A DNA stretch of 64,000 nt from PoT sp049331405 (lineage in GTDB: Bacteria > Planctomycetota > Planctomycetia > Isosphaerales > Isosphaeraceae), in the NCBI RefSeq assembly GCF_049331405.1, contig NZ_CP186274.1:3286001-3350000 (forward strand), given 5' to 3'. Under the pieces are notes generated by a model. It was not told the origin of the DNA. It did no database searches and saw only the letters and a list, made by a program, of their open reading frames with translations. Each line of letters begins with the position of its first letter. The first letter of the stretch is position 1. A program made the translations under genes and the position numbers. Shown here piece after piece: positions 52,624 to 61,724 of the stretch.

Positions 52624-53712
52624 ATGCGACGCACTTACTTCGCCGCTCTCGCCTGGCTCTCGGCCTCGTTCGCATTCGCCGGCGACGGGCCTCGCGTCGA
52701 GATCCGGGGCATCTACGGGGGCGTGCCGACCGAGATCCTGGATCAGGGCAAGACACTCGCCGACTACGGCGTCAACGCCGTCTGGATGGGCTCCGACGCC
52801 CTGAGCCGCGAGACGATCGCCTTGCTCAGGAAGCAAGGGGCGAGGGTCTTCGCCGAGTTCAACACGATGCACGACGCGGAATACCTCCGCGATCATCCCG
52901 ACGCCGCCCCCATCGGCTCCGACGGTAAACCCTGCCCGCCCCCCGATGACTGGCAAGGCATCTGCCCGACCCATCCCGGGCATCGCCGGGCCCGCATGGA
53001 TGCTTTCAGGAAGTCTCTGCACGACTTCGAGATCGACGGGATCTGGCTCGACTACCATCACGCCCATGTCAGTTGGGAGCAGGCCAAGCCGAACCTCCCC
53101 GACACCTGCTTCTGCCCGCGCTGCCTGTCGCAGTTCGAGAAGCGGACCGGCGTGAGCCTACCCGATGCCCCCACCCCCGAGCGTGCCCGCTGGTTGCTGA
53201 CGCAAAAGAAGGCCGACTGGATCCGCTGGCGTTGCGACGTCTTCACCGACTGGGTGCGCGAGTTCCGCCAGATCGTCAACCAGGAGCGACCCAAAGCACT
53301 GCTCGGGACGTTCCATTGCCCCTGGTCGAACGCCGACTTCGACGGTGCCCTGCGCGACAAGCTCGCGATCGACCTGAAATCGCAGGCTCCCTACTTCGAC
53401 GTCCTGAGCCCGATGCCCTACCACGCGCGATTCGGCCACGCCGACGACCCGGCCTGGGTCGGCCGCCAGGTCGCCTGGCTTGGGGAGTATCTCGGGATCC
53501 GAGGCAAGCCCGGCGAGCGACTCAAGATCTGGCCGATCATCCAACTCGCCGATTGGGGCGAGCATGTGGCTGCCGCCGACGTCGGGACCATCGTGGAGCA
53601 GGGGACTGCGGCGCCATCGACGGGGGCGATGGTGTTCGTCTGGGGCTGGCTCGTCAAGGACTGGGAGAAAGTCGAGGCGTTGGGCAAAGCCTATCGAGCA
53701 TTGAAGCCTTGA
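52624..53712 (+). CDS. exported TIM-barrel protein, glycosidase-like
   Basis: A 362-residue protein with a signal peptide (MRRTYFAALAWLSASFAFAG) and GGGAGG upstream of the ATG. The body reads as a TIM barrel: ALLRKQGARVFAEFNTMHD, ICPTHPGHRRARMDAFRKSL, then IDGIWLDYHHAH, where Asp is in the place of a catalytic acid in hypothetical glycoside-hydrolase families. A cysteine pair FCPRC lies at about residue 160. The enzyme activity is unproven. It is coupled to the ceramidase-like gene upstream, so the two may act on the same exported glycolipid or polysaccharide; this is inferred only. Confidence 0.7.
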   Translation: MRRTYFAALAWLSASFAFAGDGPRVEIRGIYGGVPTEILDQGKTLADYGVNAVWMGSDALSRETIALLRKQGARVFAEFNTMHDAEYLRDHPDAAPIGSDGKPCPPPDDWQGICPTHPGHRRARMDAFRKSLHDFEIDGIWLDYHHAHVSWEQAKPNLPDTCFCPRCLSQFEKRTGVSLPDAPTPERARWLLTQKKADWIRWRCDVFTDWVREFRQIVNQERPKALLGTFHCPWSNADFDGALRDKLAIDLKSQAPYFDVLSPMPYHARFGHADDPAWVGRQVAWLGEYLGIRGKPGERLKIWPIIQLADWGEHVAAADVGTIVEQGTAAPSTGAMVFVWGWLVKDWEKVEALGKAYRALKP

Positions 53713-53811
53713 GTTCTCATGTCTTCAATGCTTGATTGCGGTGGCGAAACGAGCCCTTGGGGCCCGCCGGACCCTCGACGCGACGCGTAGAATTCACGGG
53801 GGAGGTGGACG

Positions 53812-54222
53812 ATGAAGGTGAACGGAATCCTCGAGACGGCGCTTTACGTCGAGGACCTGGCCCGCTCGGTCGCGTTCTATCGGCGGGTGTTCGGGTTCCC
53901 GACGCTGGTGGAGGACGACCGGCTCTGTGCCCTGAATGTGGCCGATCGTGACGTGCTCCTCCTCTTCCTCAAGGGGGCGACGAGCGAACCGGCCAAGCTG
54001 TACGGGGGCCTGATCCCGCCGCACGACGGCTCCGGCCGACTCCACTTCGCATTCGGCATCGAGGCGGAGGACGTGGAGCCCTGGAAGGAACGCCTTGTGG
54101 CGGAAGGGGTGGCGATCGAGGGCGTGGTCGAGTGGCCCAAGGGGGCGACGAGCCTCTACTTCCGCGACCCCGACGGCCATCTCGTGGAGCTGATGAGCCG
54201 GGGCTGGTGGTCGATCTATTGA
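53812..54222 (+). CDS. VOC-family protein
   Basis: A 136-residue glyoxalase/bleomycin-resistance-fold protein. ILETALYVEDLARSVAFYRR begins the first module and SLYFRDPDGHLVELMSRG ends the second; metal ligands would be His in FAFGIEAEDV-adjacent HFAF and Glu in HLVELM. The substrate is unknown. The panE-like gene starts 21 bp after it on the same strand. Confidence 0.88.
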   Translation: MKVNGILETALYVEDLARSVAFYRRVFGFPTLVEDDRLCALNVADRDVLLLFLKGATSEPAKLYGGLIPPHDGSGRLHFAFGIEAEDVEPWKERLVAEGVAIEGVVEWPKGATSLYFRDPDGHLVELMSRGWWSIY

Positions 54223-54243
54223 ACGCGGAACCGGAGTCCTCGC

Positions 54244-55152
54244 ATGCGGATTGCGATCATCGGCGCGGGTGGTGTCGGCGCCTATTTCGGCGGGGTCCTG
54301 GCCAGGGCCGGGCATGAGGTCGTCATGCTCGCGCGAGGCGAGCACCTGGAAGCCCTCCGCGCTCGGGGGATCGAGGTCCGCAACCCCGAAGGCTCCTTCG
54401 TCGCCCCCGTTGCGGTGACCGACAATCCCGACGAGATCGGCCGGGTGGATTGGGCCATCGTCGCGGTGAAGAGTTACTCCCTGGCCGAGGTGGCTGCGAC
54501 CACGCGAAGCCTCGCCGAGTCGGGCGCCCTGATCCTGCCGCTGCTCAACGGGGTCGAGGTCGTCAAGCGATTAACCGAGCTCGGCGTGCCCGCCGGGCAG
54601 ATCCTCGCCGGCATGACACAGATCAGCGCCGTGCGCGTCGAGCCGGGGGTCGTCGAGCGGAAGAGCGACCTCGCCCGAATCACGTTCGGCGAGGTTGAGG
54701 GAGGTATCTCGGAACGGGCCACACGGTTCGCCGAGACCTGCCAGCAGGCCGGCATCGACGTGCGGGTCTCGGAGGAGATCCGCGTCGACCTCTGGCGCAA
54801 ATTCGCCTTCATCGCCTCGGCTGCTGCGGCCTGCGGGCTGGCGAGGATTTCGCTGGGGGAGATCAACAAGACCACGCTGGGGCACCTGCTCATCGAGAGG
54901 CTGATTGGCGAGGTGATCGCGGTCGGCCGGGCCCTCGGGGTGGCGTTGCCCCCCGGCGAGGAGGAGGCTCAGATCAAGTTCATCGACGGCCTCGCCATCT
55001 CCTTGAAGCCGAGCCTGCTCGTGGATCTCGAGGCGGGTAGGCCGACCGAGATCAACGACCTCAGCGGCGCGGTGGCCAGGCTCGGCCGGGTCGTCGGGAT
55101 CGAGACCCCGACGCACGACACTGCGGCCGCGGCGCTCGGCGTCGAGCATTGA
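54244..55152 (+). CDS. 2-dehydropantoate 2-reductase family protein
   Basis: A 302-residue Rossmann-fold oxidoreductase of the PanE/ApbA family, which reduces ketopantoate with NADPH in pantothenate synthesis. The nucleotide site is IAIIGAGGVGAYFGGVLARAG. WAIVAVKSYSLAEVA and LPLLNGVEVVKRL hold family residues; the catalytic Lys is expected in DLWRKFAFIAS (about residue 187). The C-terminal helical domain is complete. Because paralogues of this family act on other 2-keto acids, panE is not assigned. No other pantothenate gene is nearby. Confidence 0.87.
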   Translation: MRIAIIGAGGVGAYFGGVLARAGHEVVMLARGEHLEALRARGIEVRNPEGSFVAPVAVTDNPDEIGRVDWAIVAVKSYSLAEVAATTRSLAESGALILPLLNGVEVVKRLTELGVPAGQILAGMTQISAVRVEPGVVERKSDLARITFGEVEGGISERATRFAETCQQAGIDVRVSEEIRVDLWRKFAFIASAAAACGLARISLGEINKTTLGHLLIERLIGEVIAVGRALGVALPPGEEEAQIKFIDGLAISLKPSLLVDLEAGRPTEINDLSGAVARLGRVVGIETPTHDTAAAALGVEH

Positions 55153-55292
55153 GCGGGCATCAACCCTCGAACGAACGTGACCCACTCGAGGCAATTCGTC
55201 TGGCGGAATGATCGCAATCACGTATACCATGGTCCTCCATAAAAGAATTGGGACATCCCCAGACCGGCAATTGGGCCGGTAGAAAGCAGGAC

Positions 55293-55997
55293 ATGGCTAC
55301 GTACTATTGCTCAGATCCCCACGCATTTCACGCCAACATCCTCAAATACTGCCGACGCCTGGCGTTCATGACCGACGCGGATCGGGAGGCCTTCCTCGAC
55401 ATCGAGGCGCAAGGGAAGAGCCTCTCAAACTTGCGCATCAGCGACGAGTCGGTCGATCGGATGAACCACGCCCTCGTCGCGAATATCAACGCGAGGGTCC
55501 GCCCCAACGATACGCTCTGGTGCCTGGGAGACTGGGCCTTCGGCCGGGGCGAGGATTACTACCGCAACGCCCGCTGGTTCCGAGACCAGATCCAGTGCCG
55601 GACGGTCCACCTGGTATGGGGCAACCACGACGACCGCAAGATCCGCGACCTCTTCTCGTCGACCCACGACCAGACCCAGATCCGCGATTCGGGCGTGCGC
55701 CTGACGCTGAACCATTACCCGATGCTGACCTGGAACGGCCAGCATCACACGTCGATCGCAGAGCCCAATATCCACCTCTACGGGCACGTCCACGCGGTGT
55801 ATCAGAATGCGCCGGAACTCAACCCGGTGAGGGACTCGCACGCGTGGCCGGCCCTGGATGTCGGCTTCGACGGGCACGACTATCAGGTCTGGTCGATCGA
55901 GGAGATCCTGGAATCCATGCGGCCCAGGATCGAGGCCTTCGTCAATATGAAGTACGAGCGTGGCCAGTTCGACCCGTTCCGCGGGCGATCGGGCTGA
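55293..55997 (+). CDS. metallophosphoesterase
   Basis: A 234-residue calcineurin-like phosphoesterase. Metal-binding blocks are SDPHAFHAN (the first site has SDPHAFH in place of DxH), GDWAFG, GNHDDRK, LNHYPM and GHVHA. The type resembles the short phosphoesterases common in phages and in bacterial stress loci. The reaction is likely hydrolysis of a phosphodiester or phosphomonoester; the substrate is unknown. ATG 55293 is chosen because homology begins there; an in-frame ATG at 55248 adds 15 residues. It stands alone on this strand between panE-like and cupin genes. Confidence 0.88.
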   Translation: MATYYCSDPHAFHANILKYCRRLAFMTDADREAFLDIEAQGKSLSNLRISDESVDRMNHALVANINARVRPNDTLWCLGDWAFGRGEDYYRNARWFRDQIQCRTVHLVWGNHDDRKIRDLFSSTHDQTQIRDSGVRLTLNHYPMLTWNGQHHTSIAEPNIHLYGHVHAVYQNAPELNPVRDSHAWPALDVGFDGHDYQVWSIEEILESMRPRIEAFVNMKYERGQFDPFRGRSG

Positions 55998-56037
55998 GTC
56001 GTCCCCTGACAGTATCCGCACATCGAGACGCGATCCC

Positions 56038-56511
56038 ATGAAGACGAATTTCGGAAAAGCCGGCGAAGGCCAGTCGGTTTGGGTCGCCGGGGATCGATAC
56101 ACGATCAAGGCCACGGGGGAGGACACGGGCGGGGCCTTCTCGCTGGTCGAGGCCGAGGTGCCCCCCGGGGGCGGTCCGCCTCCCCACCAGCATGGGCGAG
56201 AAGATGAGGCGTTCTACGTCATCGAGGGGGAGGTCGAGTTCCAGGCGGACGGCAAGCGCTCCGTCGCCGGGCCGGGATGCTGGATCACGCTCGCGAAGGG
56301 GAGCGTCCACTCGTTCAAGAACCTGAGCCAGGTCACGGCGAAGATGCTCATCTTCCTGACCCCGGCCGGGTTCGAGCAGTACTTCCTCGAGGTGGGTCGT
56401 CCCGCGAGCCCCGAGGACACCGTGCCGATCATCCCGACTCACGAGGACATCGAGCGGATGCTGGCCCTGGCACCCAAATATGGCATCGAGATGTTCCTGT
56501 CGGAAAAGTAA
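56038..56511 (+). CDS. cupin-domain protein
   Basis: A 157-residue single cupin. Motif 1 is PPHQHGREDEAFYVIEGEVEF (core HxHx3-4E with His, His and Glu metal ligands), and motif 2 is GSVHSFKNLS with the third His. The C-terminal part (residues 105-157) is helical. Members are dioxygenases, isomerases or small-molecule binding proteins; the role is not known. It starts 41 bp after the metallophosphoesterase gene and ends 19 bp from the convergent HD-domain gene. Confidence 0.87.
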   Translation: MKTNFGKAGEGQSVWVAGDRYTIKATGEDTGGAFSLVEAEVPPGGGPPPHQHGREDEAFYVIEGEVEFQADGKRSVAGPGCWITLAKGSVHSFKNLSQVTAKMLIFLTPAGFEQYFLEVGRPASPEDTVPIIPTHEDIERMLALAPKYGIEMFLSEK

Positions 56512-56530
56512 GCGGAAGGTCCGGGCGGGA

Positions 56531-57076
56531 TCATCTGAGAGACGCGAGGTTGAATCCCCATTCCGCCTCGATCAACTTCGGGATCATCCCCATCCGGGCT
56601 CGCCCGTCGGCCCAGCGGATGGTCTCGGGGTGCCGGGCGAACTCGGTGCAGAGCCGTTTCGGATGGGGCGTGATGCCGACCCGCCCGAGGTCGAGTCGGT
56701 CCGCATCCCAGCAGGTCTGGATCGTGACGTCGGGATGGGTCAATTCGTGCGTGTGACCGAAGCAGGCGCGGTGGAGACGCTTCATGTCCGCGTCGGGCAG
56801 GGAGAAGAAACGCCCGTTGAGCGACTCCGCGAAGTCGGCGGCGCGTGGGCCGTGCTCGGGGTCGGTGAATTCATTGACCCGCTTCGAGTCGTGGAGCACG
56901 GCGAAGAGACGCACGATCTTCGCGTCCGCGCCGGTGGCCTCGACGAGCCTGAGGCCATTCTCGTAGACGCGGCCCCAGTGGGCGATCCCGTGGACGCCGT
57001 GCCAGGGCAGGGCGTAGTCGTCGAGGGCGGCGCGCAGAATTTCGAGGATGTTGATTTCCCTGTCGGGTCGATCCAT
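56531..57076 (-). CDS. HD-domain-like phosphohydrolase
   Basis: A 181-residue protein. HGVHGIAHWGRVYENGLRL carries the first His, AVLHDSKRV gives the HD pair, and CFGHTHELTH the later histidines, fitting a small HD-fold metal-dependent phosphohydrolase. DADRLDLGRVG has the conserved final Asp. The start at 57076 agrees with the homology; the frame is open for 233 codons more upstream, antisense to the PaiB-like gene, and that part is rejected. The substrate is probably a nucleotide or related phosphate; this is not shown. Confidence 0.8.
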   Translation of the reverse strand: MDRPDREINILEILRAALDDYALPWHGVHGIAHWGRVYENGLRLVEATGADAKIVRLFAVLHDSKRVNEFTDPEHGPRAADFAESLNGRFFSLPDADMKRLHRACFGHTHELTHPDVTIQTCWDADRLDLGRVGITPHPKRLCTEFARHPETIRWADGRARMGMIPKLIEAEWGFNLASLR

Positions 57077-57238
57077 GGTGATTGCATCTCGATGGCCTTC
57101 ACGCCCGTCCTGGCCGGTGTCAGTTTCCTGACCCAACGAACCTGAACGATCAGGATGATCTCTGGGGTGTCGGTGGTCAAGTGCAGCAAGTCTTCCGCCG
57201 TGCTCATAGGCGTCAATAGAGGGGTGCGATCCCGACCG

Positions 57239-57874
57239 ATGTACATTCCCAGTTCCTTCGAGGAGCGCGACCTCGCCAAGCTCCATCGGTTCATGACACA
57301 GTACAGCTTCGCGAGCCTGATCTCGCATGGCGAGGCCGGCCTCTTCGCCACGCATCTGCCCTTCCTGGTCGAGCCCGAGCATGGTCCCTTCGGCCGATTG
57401 GCGGGGCACCTGGCGCGGGCGAACCCGCAGTGGCGGCCGGAGATGATCCAAGGCGAGGTCATGGTCGTCTTCAGCGGGCCGCACGCTTATATCTCCCCTT
57501 CGTGGTATGAGGCCGAGGAGATGGTGCCGACCTGGAACTACGCGGCCGTCCATGCTTATGGGACGTTCCGGATTGTCGAGGATCCCGAGCGATTGCTCGA
57601 GATCCTGGGCAAGAGCGTCCAGGCCCACGAGGGGCCTCGCGCCCGCCCCTGGTCGTTCGTGGACTCCGACTCGTATATCCAGAAGCTCATGAAAGGGATC
57701 GTCGGCTTCCACATCGACCTGACGAGGGTCGAGGGGAAGTGGAAGATGTCGCAGAACCAGCCGGTCGAGCGCCAACGGCTCGTCGCCTCGGCACTCGAGG
57801 CCCAGGGCGGGGAAGAGTCCTTCGCCGTCGCACGGCTCATCAACGAGAGGCTGGGGCTGCCCCCCTCGTCCTGA
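57239..57874 (+). CDS. PaiB-family FMN-binding protein
   Basis: A 211-residue protein of the PaiB (FMN-binding negative transcriptional regulator) family. It begins MYIPSSFEERDLAKLHRFM, and includes HLPFLVEPEHG, GHLARANPQW, YISPSWYEAEEMVPTWNY and the C-terminal KMSQNQPVERQRLVASAL. Members have a flavin-reductase-like split barrel and affect protease and sporulation genes in Bacillus; in most bacteria the role is not known. The start at 57239 is at the beginning of homology. It converges on the porin gene with a gap of seven bases. Confidence 0.9.
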   Translation: MYIPSSFEERDLAKLHRFMTQYSFASLISHGEAGLFATHLPFLVEPEHGPFGRLAGHLARANPQWRPEMIQGEVMVVFSGPHAYISPSWYEAEEMVPTWNYAAVHAYGTFRIVEDPERLLEILGKSVQAHEGPRARPWSFVDSDSYIQKLMKGIVGFHIDLTRVEGKWKMSQNQPVERQRLVASALEAQGGEESFAVARLINERLGLPPSS

Positions 57875-57881
57875 GCCTTCC

Positions 57882-59615
57882 TCAGAAATAGACTTGCGAT
57901 CGGAGCCAGAAGAGGTCGCTGGTGATCTGGCGGAGAGGCCCGGGTCGGTAGTAGATGGGCGAGCCGAAGGCGGCGTGTTCCCAGTCGAAATAGATCTTGA
58001 TGTACTTGTTCAGATACCAGTTGAAGCCGACGTCGGTCATGCCCACCTGGTTGGTCCAGAGGTCCGGGTCGGCGAGCCCGGCCGAGAAGACCTTGCGATC
58101 GAGGTGCAGCATGCTGTACCGCGCGGTCAGTTCGAACGCTCCGAGGCCGAACTTACCCCGGCGCAGGTCGAAGGGGCGGAGCGGGTCGATCAGGGTTCGG
58201 TCGCGGATCGTCTCGCCGGTGAGGATGTACCCGGCCTGGGCATACCAGCCGTTGATCGGGATCCGCGTGGGCCTGCCGGTCCCGCCGAGGGCATAGCTCT
58301 CGTGGCCCGATTGCCAGGCCCCGAGGAGCGTCAGCCCCTTATAATAGTAGGCGGCGTGCAACTCCCAGAGCGCACGCATGCCGAGCTCGCGCACGTTCGG
58401 GTTGAATGCGAGGAAGGGGAGGGTCGCCGCATTGACGCCCGACGAGGTGGTCTCCCCCATCGCCGAGGGGGCCGAGTTGGTCCGGAGCACCTCGGGGACC
58501 GCCGCCTGATTCTCCTTGCCCGCGTCGACCGAGCCGCCGAAGTTGAGGTCGCGGAGGAAGAAGCCCTCCTCGCGATCATAGAAGGGCTTGAAGTTGAGGA
58601 AGGCCATCACGTCCTGGCGGCCGTCGAACGCCTGATACGAGTTCCGCTGCGTGTTGAACGTGCCGACGGCGTATTCCAGGCGCTGTTCGAAGAGGTTCCC
58701 CATCGCCATCAGGCCGAAACGCCTGTTACCCTCGTAGTTGTTGGCGTAGAGCGAACGCTCTGGCGCGAGCAGGTGCCAGACGTGGATCCGATACCATTCG
58801 TAAGTGAACGGCGTCTTATATCGGCCGAAGCGGATCTGGAACCTCGGGTCGTAGTTGAAGTGGACGTAGGCGTCGAGCAGATTCAGTGTGTCGAACGTGT
58901 TCTGGAACGAGAACTCGTACTGGATCGGCTTGGTGAGCCGGCCTTCGAAGTAGATGCGTGTCCTCGGGTTGTAGATACCGCTGCTGACCGGCGACTGATT
59001 CGGCTGCTGGTAGACTCGGGCCTCGACCTGGGTCAACGCCCGGATACCGAGCGTGAATTCGTCATCTTCGGTGGCCCAATTGATCCCGTCGTCCTCGAAG
59101 TCGTAGTAGCCCTTGAGCGGGAATTTGCCGCGATGGCGGTTCCCCACTTCCTGCGCCCGCCCCGTCACGGTGGGGTCGCCGCCATCGGCCTTCGACCCGC
59201 CCCCCGCCGTCATCGGCCGGGCATCCTTCGGATCGGCCTCGCTGCCGGTCGAGGTGGGGGACTCCACCCAGGCCGGCTTGTCGGGAGCGGGTGACGTTCC
59301 CTCGATTGCCGGGAGCGTGGGTATGGCGAGCTGTCGCGAGAGATCCTGGACCTGAGCACCGAGCTTCTGATTCTCTCGGGCGAGTTCCTCGTTCTGCCTG
59401 GTGACCCGATCGAGGCGCCGCTCCATCGACTGGAGGCGTTCCAGCACCTCCTTGAGGACGGCATCCGACTTGACGTTGGTTGGTTGAGAGGGAGCAGGGC
59501 TTGGTGGCGGCGTGGCGGGATGCTGCCCGAATGCAGGAGCGACGACGGTGAGTGCCCAGCAACACACGAGAACGAGGCACCTCGGTGGCCTGGACGTGAC
59601 ATCGAAGTGGCTCAT
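57882..59615 (-). CDS. phosphate-selective-type (OprO/OprP) porin
   Basis: A 577-residue outer membrane protein. The signal peptide ends near FGQHP (about residue 31). A coiled coil (about 48-95, LKEVLERLQSMERRLDRVTR) precedes a Pro/Ser linker and an OprP-type barrel from about residue 165: FEGRLTKPIQYEFSFQNTF, QIRFGRYKTPFTYEWYRI, and a last strand ending in SQVYF with the terminal Phe used by the assembly machinery. It should form an anion-selective channel; phosphate specificity is not shown. In Planctomycetota many such coiled-coil porins occur. It is monocistronic. Confidence 0.87.
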   Translation of the reverse strand: MSHFDVTSRPPRCLVLVCCWALTVVAPAFGQHPATPPPSPAPSQPTNVKSDAVLKEVLERLQSMERRLDRVTRQNEELARENQKLGAQVQDLSRQLAIPTLPAIEGTSPAPDKPAWVESPTSTGSEADPKDARPMTAGGGSKADGGDPTVTGRAQEVGNRHRGKFPLKGYYDFEDDGINWATEDDEFTLGIRALTQVEARVYQQPNQSPVSSGIYNPRTRIYFEGRLTKPIQYEFSFQNTFDTLNLLDAYVHFNYDPRFQIRFGRYKTPFTYEWYRIHVWHLLAPERSLYANNYEGNRRFGLMAMGNLFEQRLEYAVGTFNTQRNSYQAFDGRQDVMAFLNFKPFYDREEGFFLRDLNFGGSVDAGKENQAAVPEVLRTNSAPSAMGETTSSGVNAATLPFLAFNPNVRELGMRALWELHAAYYYKGLTLLGAWQSGHESYALGGTGRPTRIPINGWYAQAGYILTGETIRDRTLIDPLRPFDLRRGKFGLGAFELTARYSMLHLDRKVFSAGLADPDLWTNQVGMTDVGFNWYLNKYIKIYFDWEHAAFGSPIYYRPGPLRQITSDLFWLRSQVYF

Positions 59616-60160
59616 TCGGATTCACGCGACTCCGAGCCGAGATCCAATCGTGCCTGGGTCCACTCACGCCGTATCGAATGGAATCCGGCCGGCTCTCTGC
59701 GTCCGCCGCCCGGGGTTTGGCTGATTGGGTTGCGATGAGACGGGCCGACTTCGAGAGGATGGCATCGAATCCAGTCGGTCGAGACGGATCGATGCCGTCC
59801 TCTCATCGGCTTCGAGGATCTGCGGTCTTGAGCTTTGTGCGGGTTGCAACGATTTCCTGGGCTACCGTATTCGGCGCCGGCTCTCCTGGGCTTGCTGAGA
59901 GATCCACGACAACGATCTGATAACCTTTGCGGGTGAATTGCCAACGCCCTGTCATCGTGAATCCTGCTTCATGGAGTAACTCCGCCAGGAGGGCGCGAAT
60001 TCCGGCAAGTCCTTGATTTCCCGGTGAAGCTCGGGCATCTCCTCGGTGGGTTGCGAAATTGCTGGCGCGATGGATGCGAAGTTTGGTCTTCCCGACGGGG
60101 AGGATCTTTCCAATGATTTCTCGATGTCGAGGGAATCTGTTGTCGGAGTTGGGAGAACCC
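59616..60160. other. divergent intergenic region with an unclassified minus-strand frame
   Basis: The space between the porin gene (minus) and the MFS gene (plus). A minus-strand frame at 59803-60261 contains a protein-like segment (about LLHEAGFTMTGRWQFTRKG ... YQIVVVDL) but its N-terminal part overlaps the MFS gene and has no start or motif. It may be a remnant of a gene. Otherwise nothing was recognised. Confidence 0.35.
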
Positions 60161-61567
60161 ATGGCGCGGCTCGGCTTCCTGGAACGCGAACGGACGGTGG
60201 CTTCCCCCGGCTTCAATCGCTGGCTGATCCCGCCCGCCGCGTTGTCGGTCCACCTGTGCATCGGGGAGATCTACGCGTTCAGCGTCTTCAATGATCCCCT
60301 GTCTCGCGTGCTCGGCATCGACTATTCGATCGAGGGGAAAGACTGGACCATCCCGCAGATCGGCTGGACGTATTCGATTGCGCTGATGATGCTCGGGCTC
60401 TCGGCCGCGTTCTTCGGGCGCTGGGTCGAGCGGGTCGGCCCGAGGCGGACGATGTTCGGGAGCGCCTGCTGCTTCTGCGGCGGGCTGTGGCTGTCGAGCC
60501 TGGGCGTGGCGCTCCACAGCATCGCCGTGGTGTATCTTGGCTATGGGGTAATCGGCGGGATCGGGCTGGGGCTCGGGTATATCTCGCCGGTGTCGACGCT
60601 GGTGAAGTGGTTCCCCGACCGGCCGGGCATGGCGACGGGCCTGGCGATCATGGGCTTCGGCGGCGGTGCCCTGATCGGGGCTCCGTTGTCCCTGGATCTG
60701 ATGGCGGCCTTCCACTCCCCGACCTCGGTGGGGGTGAAGGAAACCTTCGCGGTGATGGGCTGCCTCTACTTCGCCCTCATGCTCTTCGGCGCGTTCCTCA
60801 TTCGAGTCCCCGCGCCAGGTTGGAGGCCGGAGGGCTTCGTGCCGGCGACTCGCGCCAGGAAGCTCGTGACCAGTGAACAGGTGGCGGTCGAGAACGCGTG
60901 GAAGACCCCGCAGTTCTGGCTGCTCTGGATGGTCCTCTGCATGAACGTGACCGCGGGCATCGGCATCCTGGGGCAGGCGTCGCTGATGGCCCAGAATATG
61001 TTCGGGGTCTCGGCGGCGGTGGGTGCGGGGTATGTGGGGCTGCTCAGCCTCTTCAACATGGGCGGCCGGTTCTTCTGGTCGTCGATGTCGGACATTACGG
61101 GGCGCAAGGTGATTTACGGGGTCTATTTCGCGTTCGGGGCGTTGCTCTACCTGCTCGTCCCGGAGACCCAGAAGCTGCAGAGCATCCCGCTGTTCGTCCT
61201 GGTGACGGCCGTCATCATCTCGATGTATGGCGGCGGCTTCGCGACCATCCCCGTATACTTGCGGGACCTCTTCGGTACGATGCACCTGGGAGCCATCCAC
61301 GGCAGGCTCATCACGGCCTGGTCGATGGCGGCAATCCTCGGCCCGCAACTGGTCAACTACATCTCGACGTATCGCATCAATCACGGGGTGCCGAAGGCGC
61401 AGGCGTACAACGCGACCATGTATCTGATGGTCGGCCTCATGAGCCTTGGCTTCCTCTGCAATTTACTGGTTCGGCCCGTCCACGAACGGTTCCACCACTT
61501 CGAGGAGCCGTTGGCGAGCCCGGAGCCGGAAACAATCGCCGGACGACATGAGCAGGGGAAGGCTTGA
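60161..61567 (+). CDS. MFS transporter, OFA (oxalate/formate antiporter-like) family
   Basis: A 468-residue membrane protein with twelve likely helices. FGRWVERVGPRRTMFGSA is the loop between helices 2 and 3 (MFS signature), GIGLGLGYISPVSTLVKWFPDRPGMATGLA is the OFA family block at about 140-170, and SMSDITGRKVIYGVYF is the symmetrical loop in the second half. Members exchange or import small carboxylates; the substrate cannot be read off. ATG 60161 has GGGAGA upstream; homology starts there, so the further 34 codons upstream are rejected. A small gene follows one base after its stop codon. Confidence 0.9.
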   Translation: MARLGFLERERTVASPGFNRWLIPPAALSVHLCIGEIYAFSVFNDPLSRVLGIDYSIEGKDWTIPQIGWTYSIALMMLGLSAAFFGRWVERVGPRRTMFGSACCFCGGLWLSSLGVALHSIAVVYLGYGVIGGIGLGLGYISPVSTLVKWFPDRPGMATGLAIMGFGGGALIGAPLSLDLMAAFHSPTSVGVKETFAVMGCLYFALMLFGAFLIRVPAPGWRPEGFVPATRARKLVTSEQVAVENAWKTPQFWLLWMVLCMNVTAGIGILGQASLMAQNMFGVSAAVGAGYVGLLSLFNMGGRFFWSSMSDITGRKVIYGVYFAFGALLYLLVPETQKLQSIPLFVLVTAVIISMYGGGFATIPVYLRDLFGTMHLGAIHGRLITAWSMAAILGPQLVNYISTYRINHGVPKAQAYNATMYLMVGLMSLGFLCNLLVRPVHERFHHFEEPLASPEPETIAGRHEQGKA

Positions 61568-61568
61568 G

Positions 61569-61724
61569 ATGTCCCGGAAATCGACCTCGCCCATCGCTAT
61601 CGCGCTCGCCTGGATCGTCGTCGCGATCCCCCTGAGTTGGGGCGTGTATCAGAGCCTCATCAAGTCGAGGCCCCTCTTCCAACTCAAGACGCCGTCCCAA
61701 TCCCTCGCGCCGAAGGGCAAGTGA
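61569..61724 (+). CDS. small single-helix protein, MFS transporter small subunit-like
   Basis: A 51-residue protein with one hydrophobic segment (IAIALAWIVVAIPLSWGVYQ) followed by a basic, polar tail. The ATG lies one base after the MFS stop codon, and its ribosome site (GGGGAAGG) is inside the end of the MFS gene, so the two are translationally linked. Similar small proteins next to OFA-family transporters are annotated as MFS transporter small subunits. It is likely an accessory membrane subunit. Confidence 0.78.
   Translation: MSRKSTSPIAIALAWIVVAIPLSWGVYQSLIKSRPLFQLKTPSQSLAPKGK

Noticed and set aside
57077..57775. N-terminal extension of the HD-domain protein
   Set aside because: The frame stays open, but the added part is antisense to the PaiB-like gene and has no homology; ATG 57076 gives the expected protein.
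57894..59294. 466-codon open frame on the plus strand
   Set aside because: Antisense to the porin gene, which has a clear signal peptide and terminal Phe.
59969..61384. 471-codon open frame on the minus strand
   Set aside because: Antisense to the MFS transporter; His/Arg/Pro-rich with no recognisable fold.
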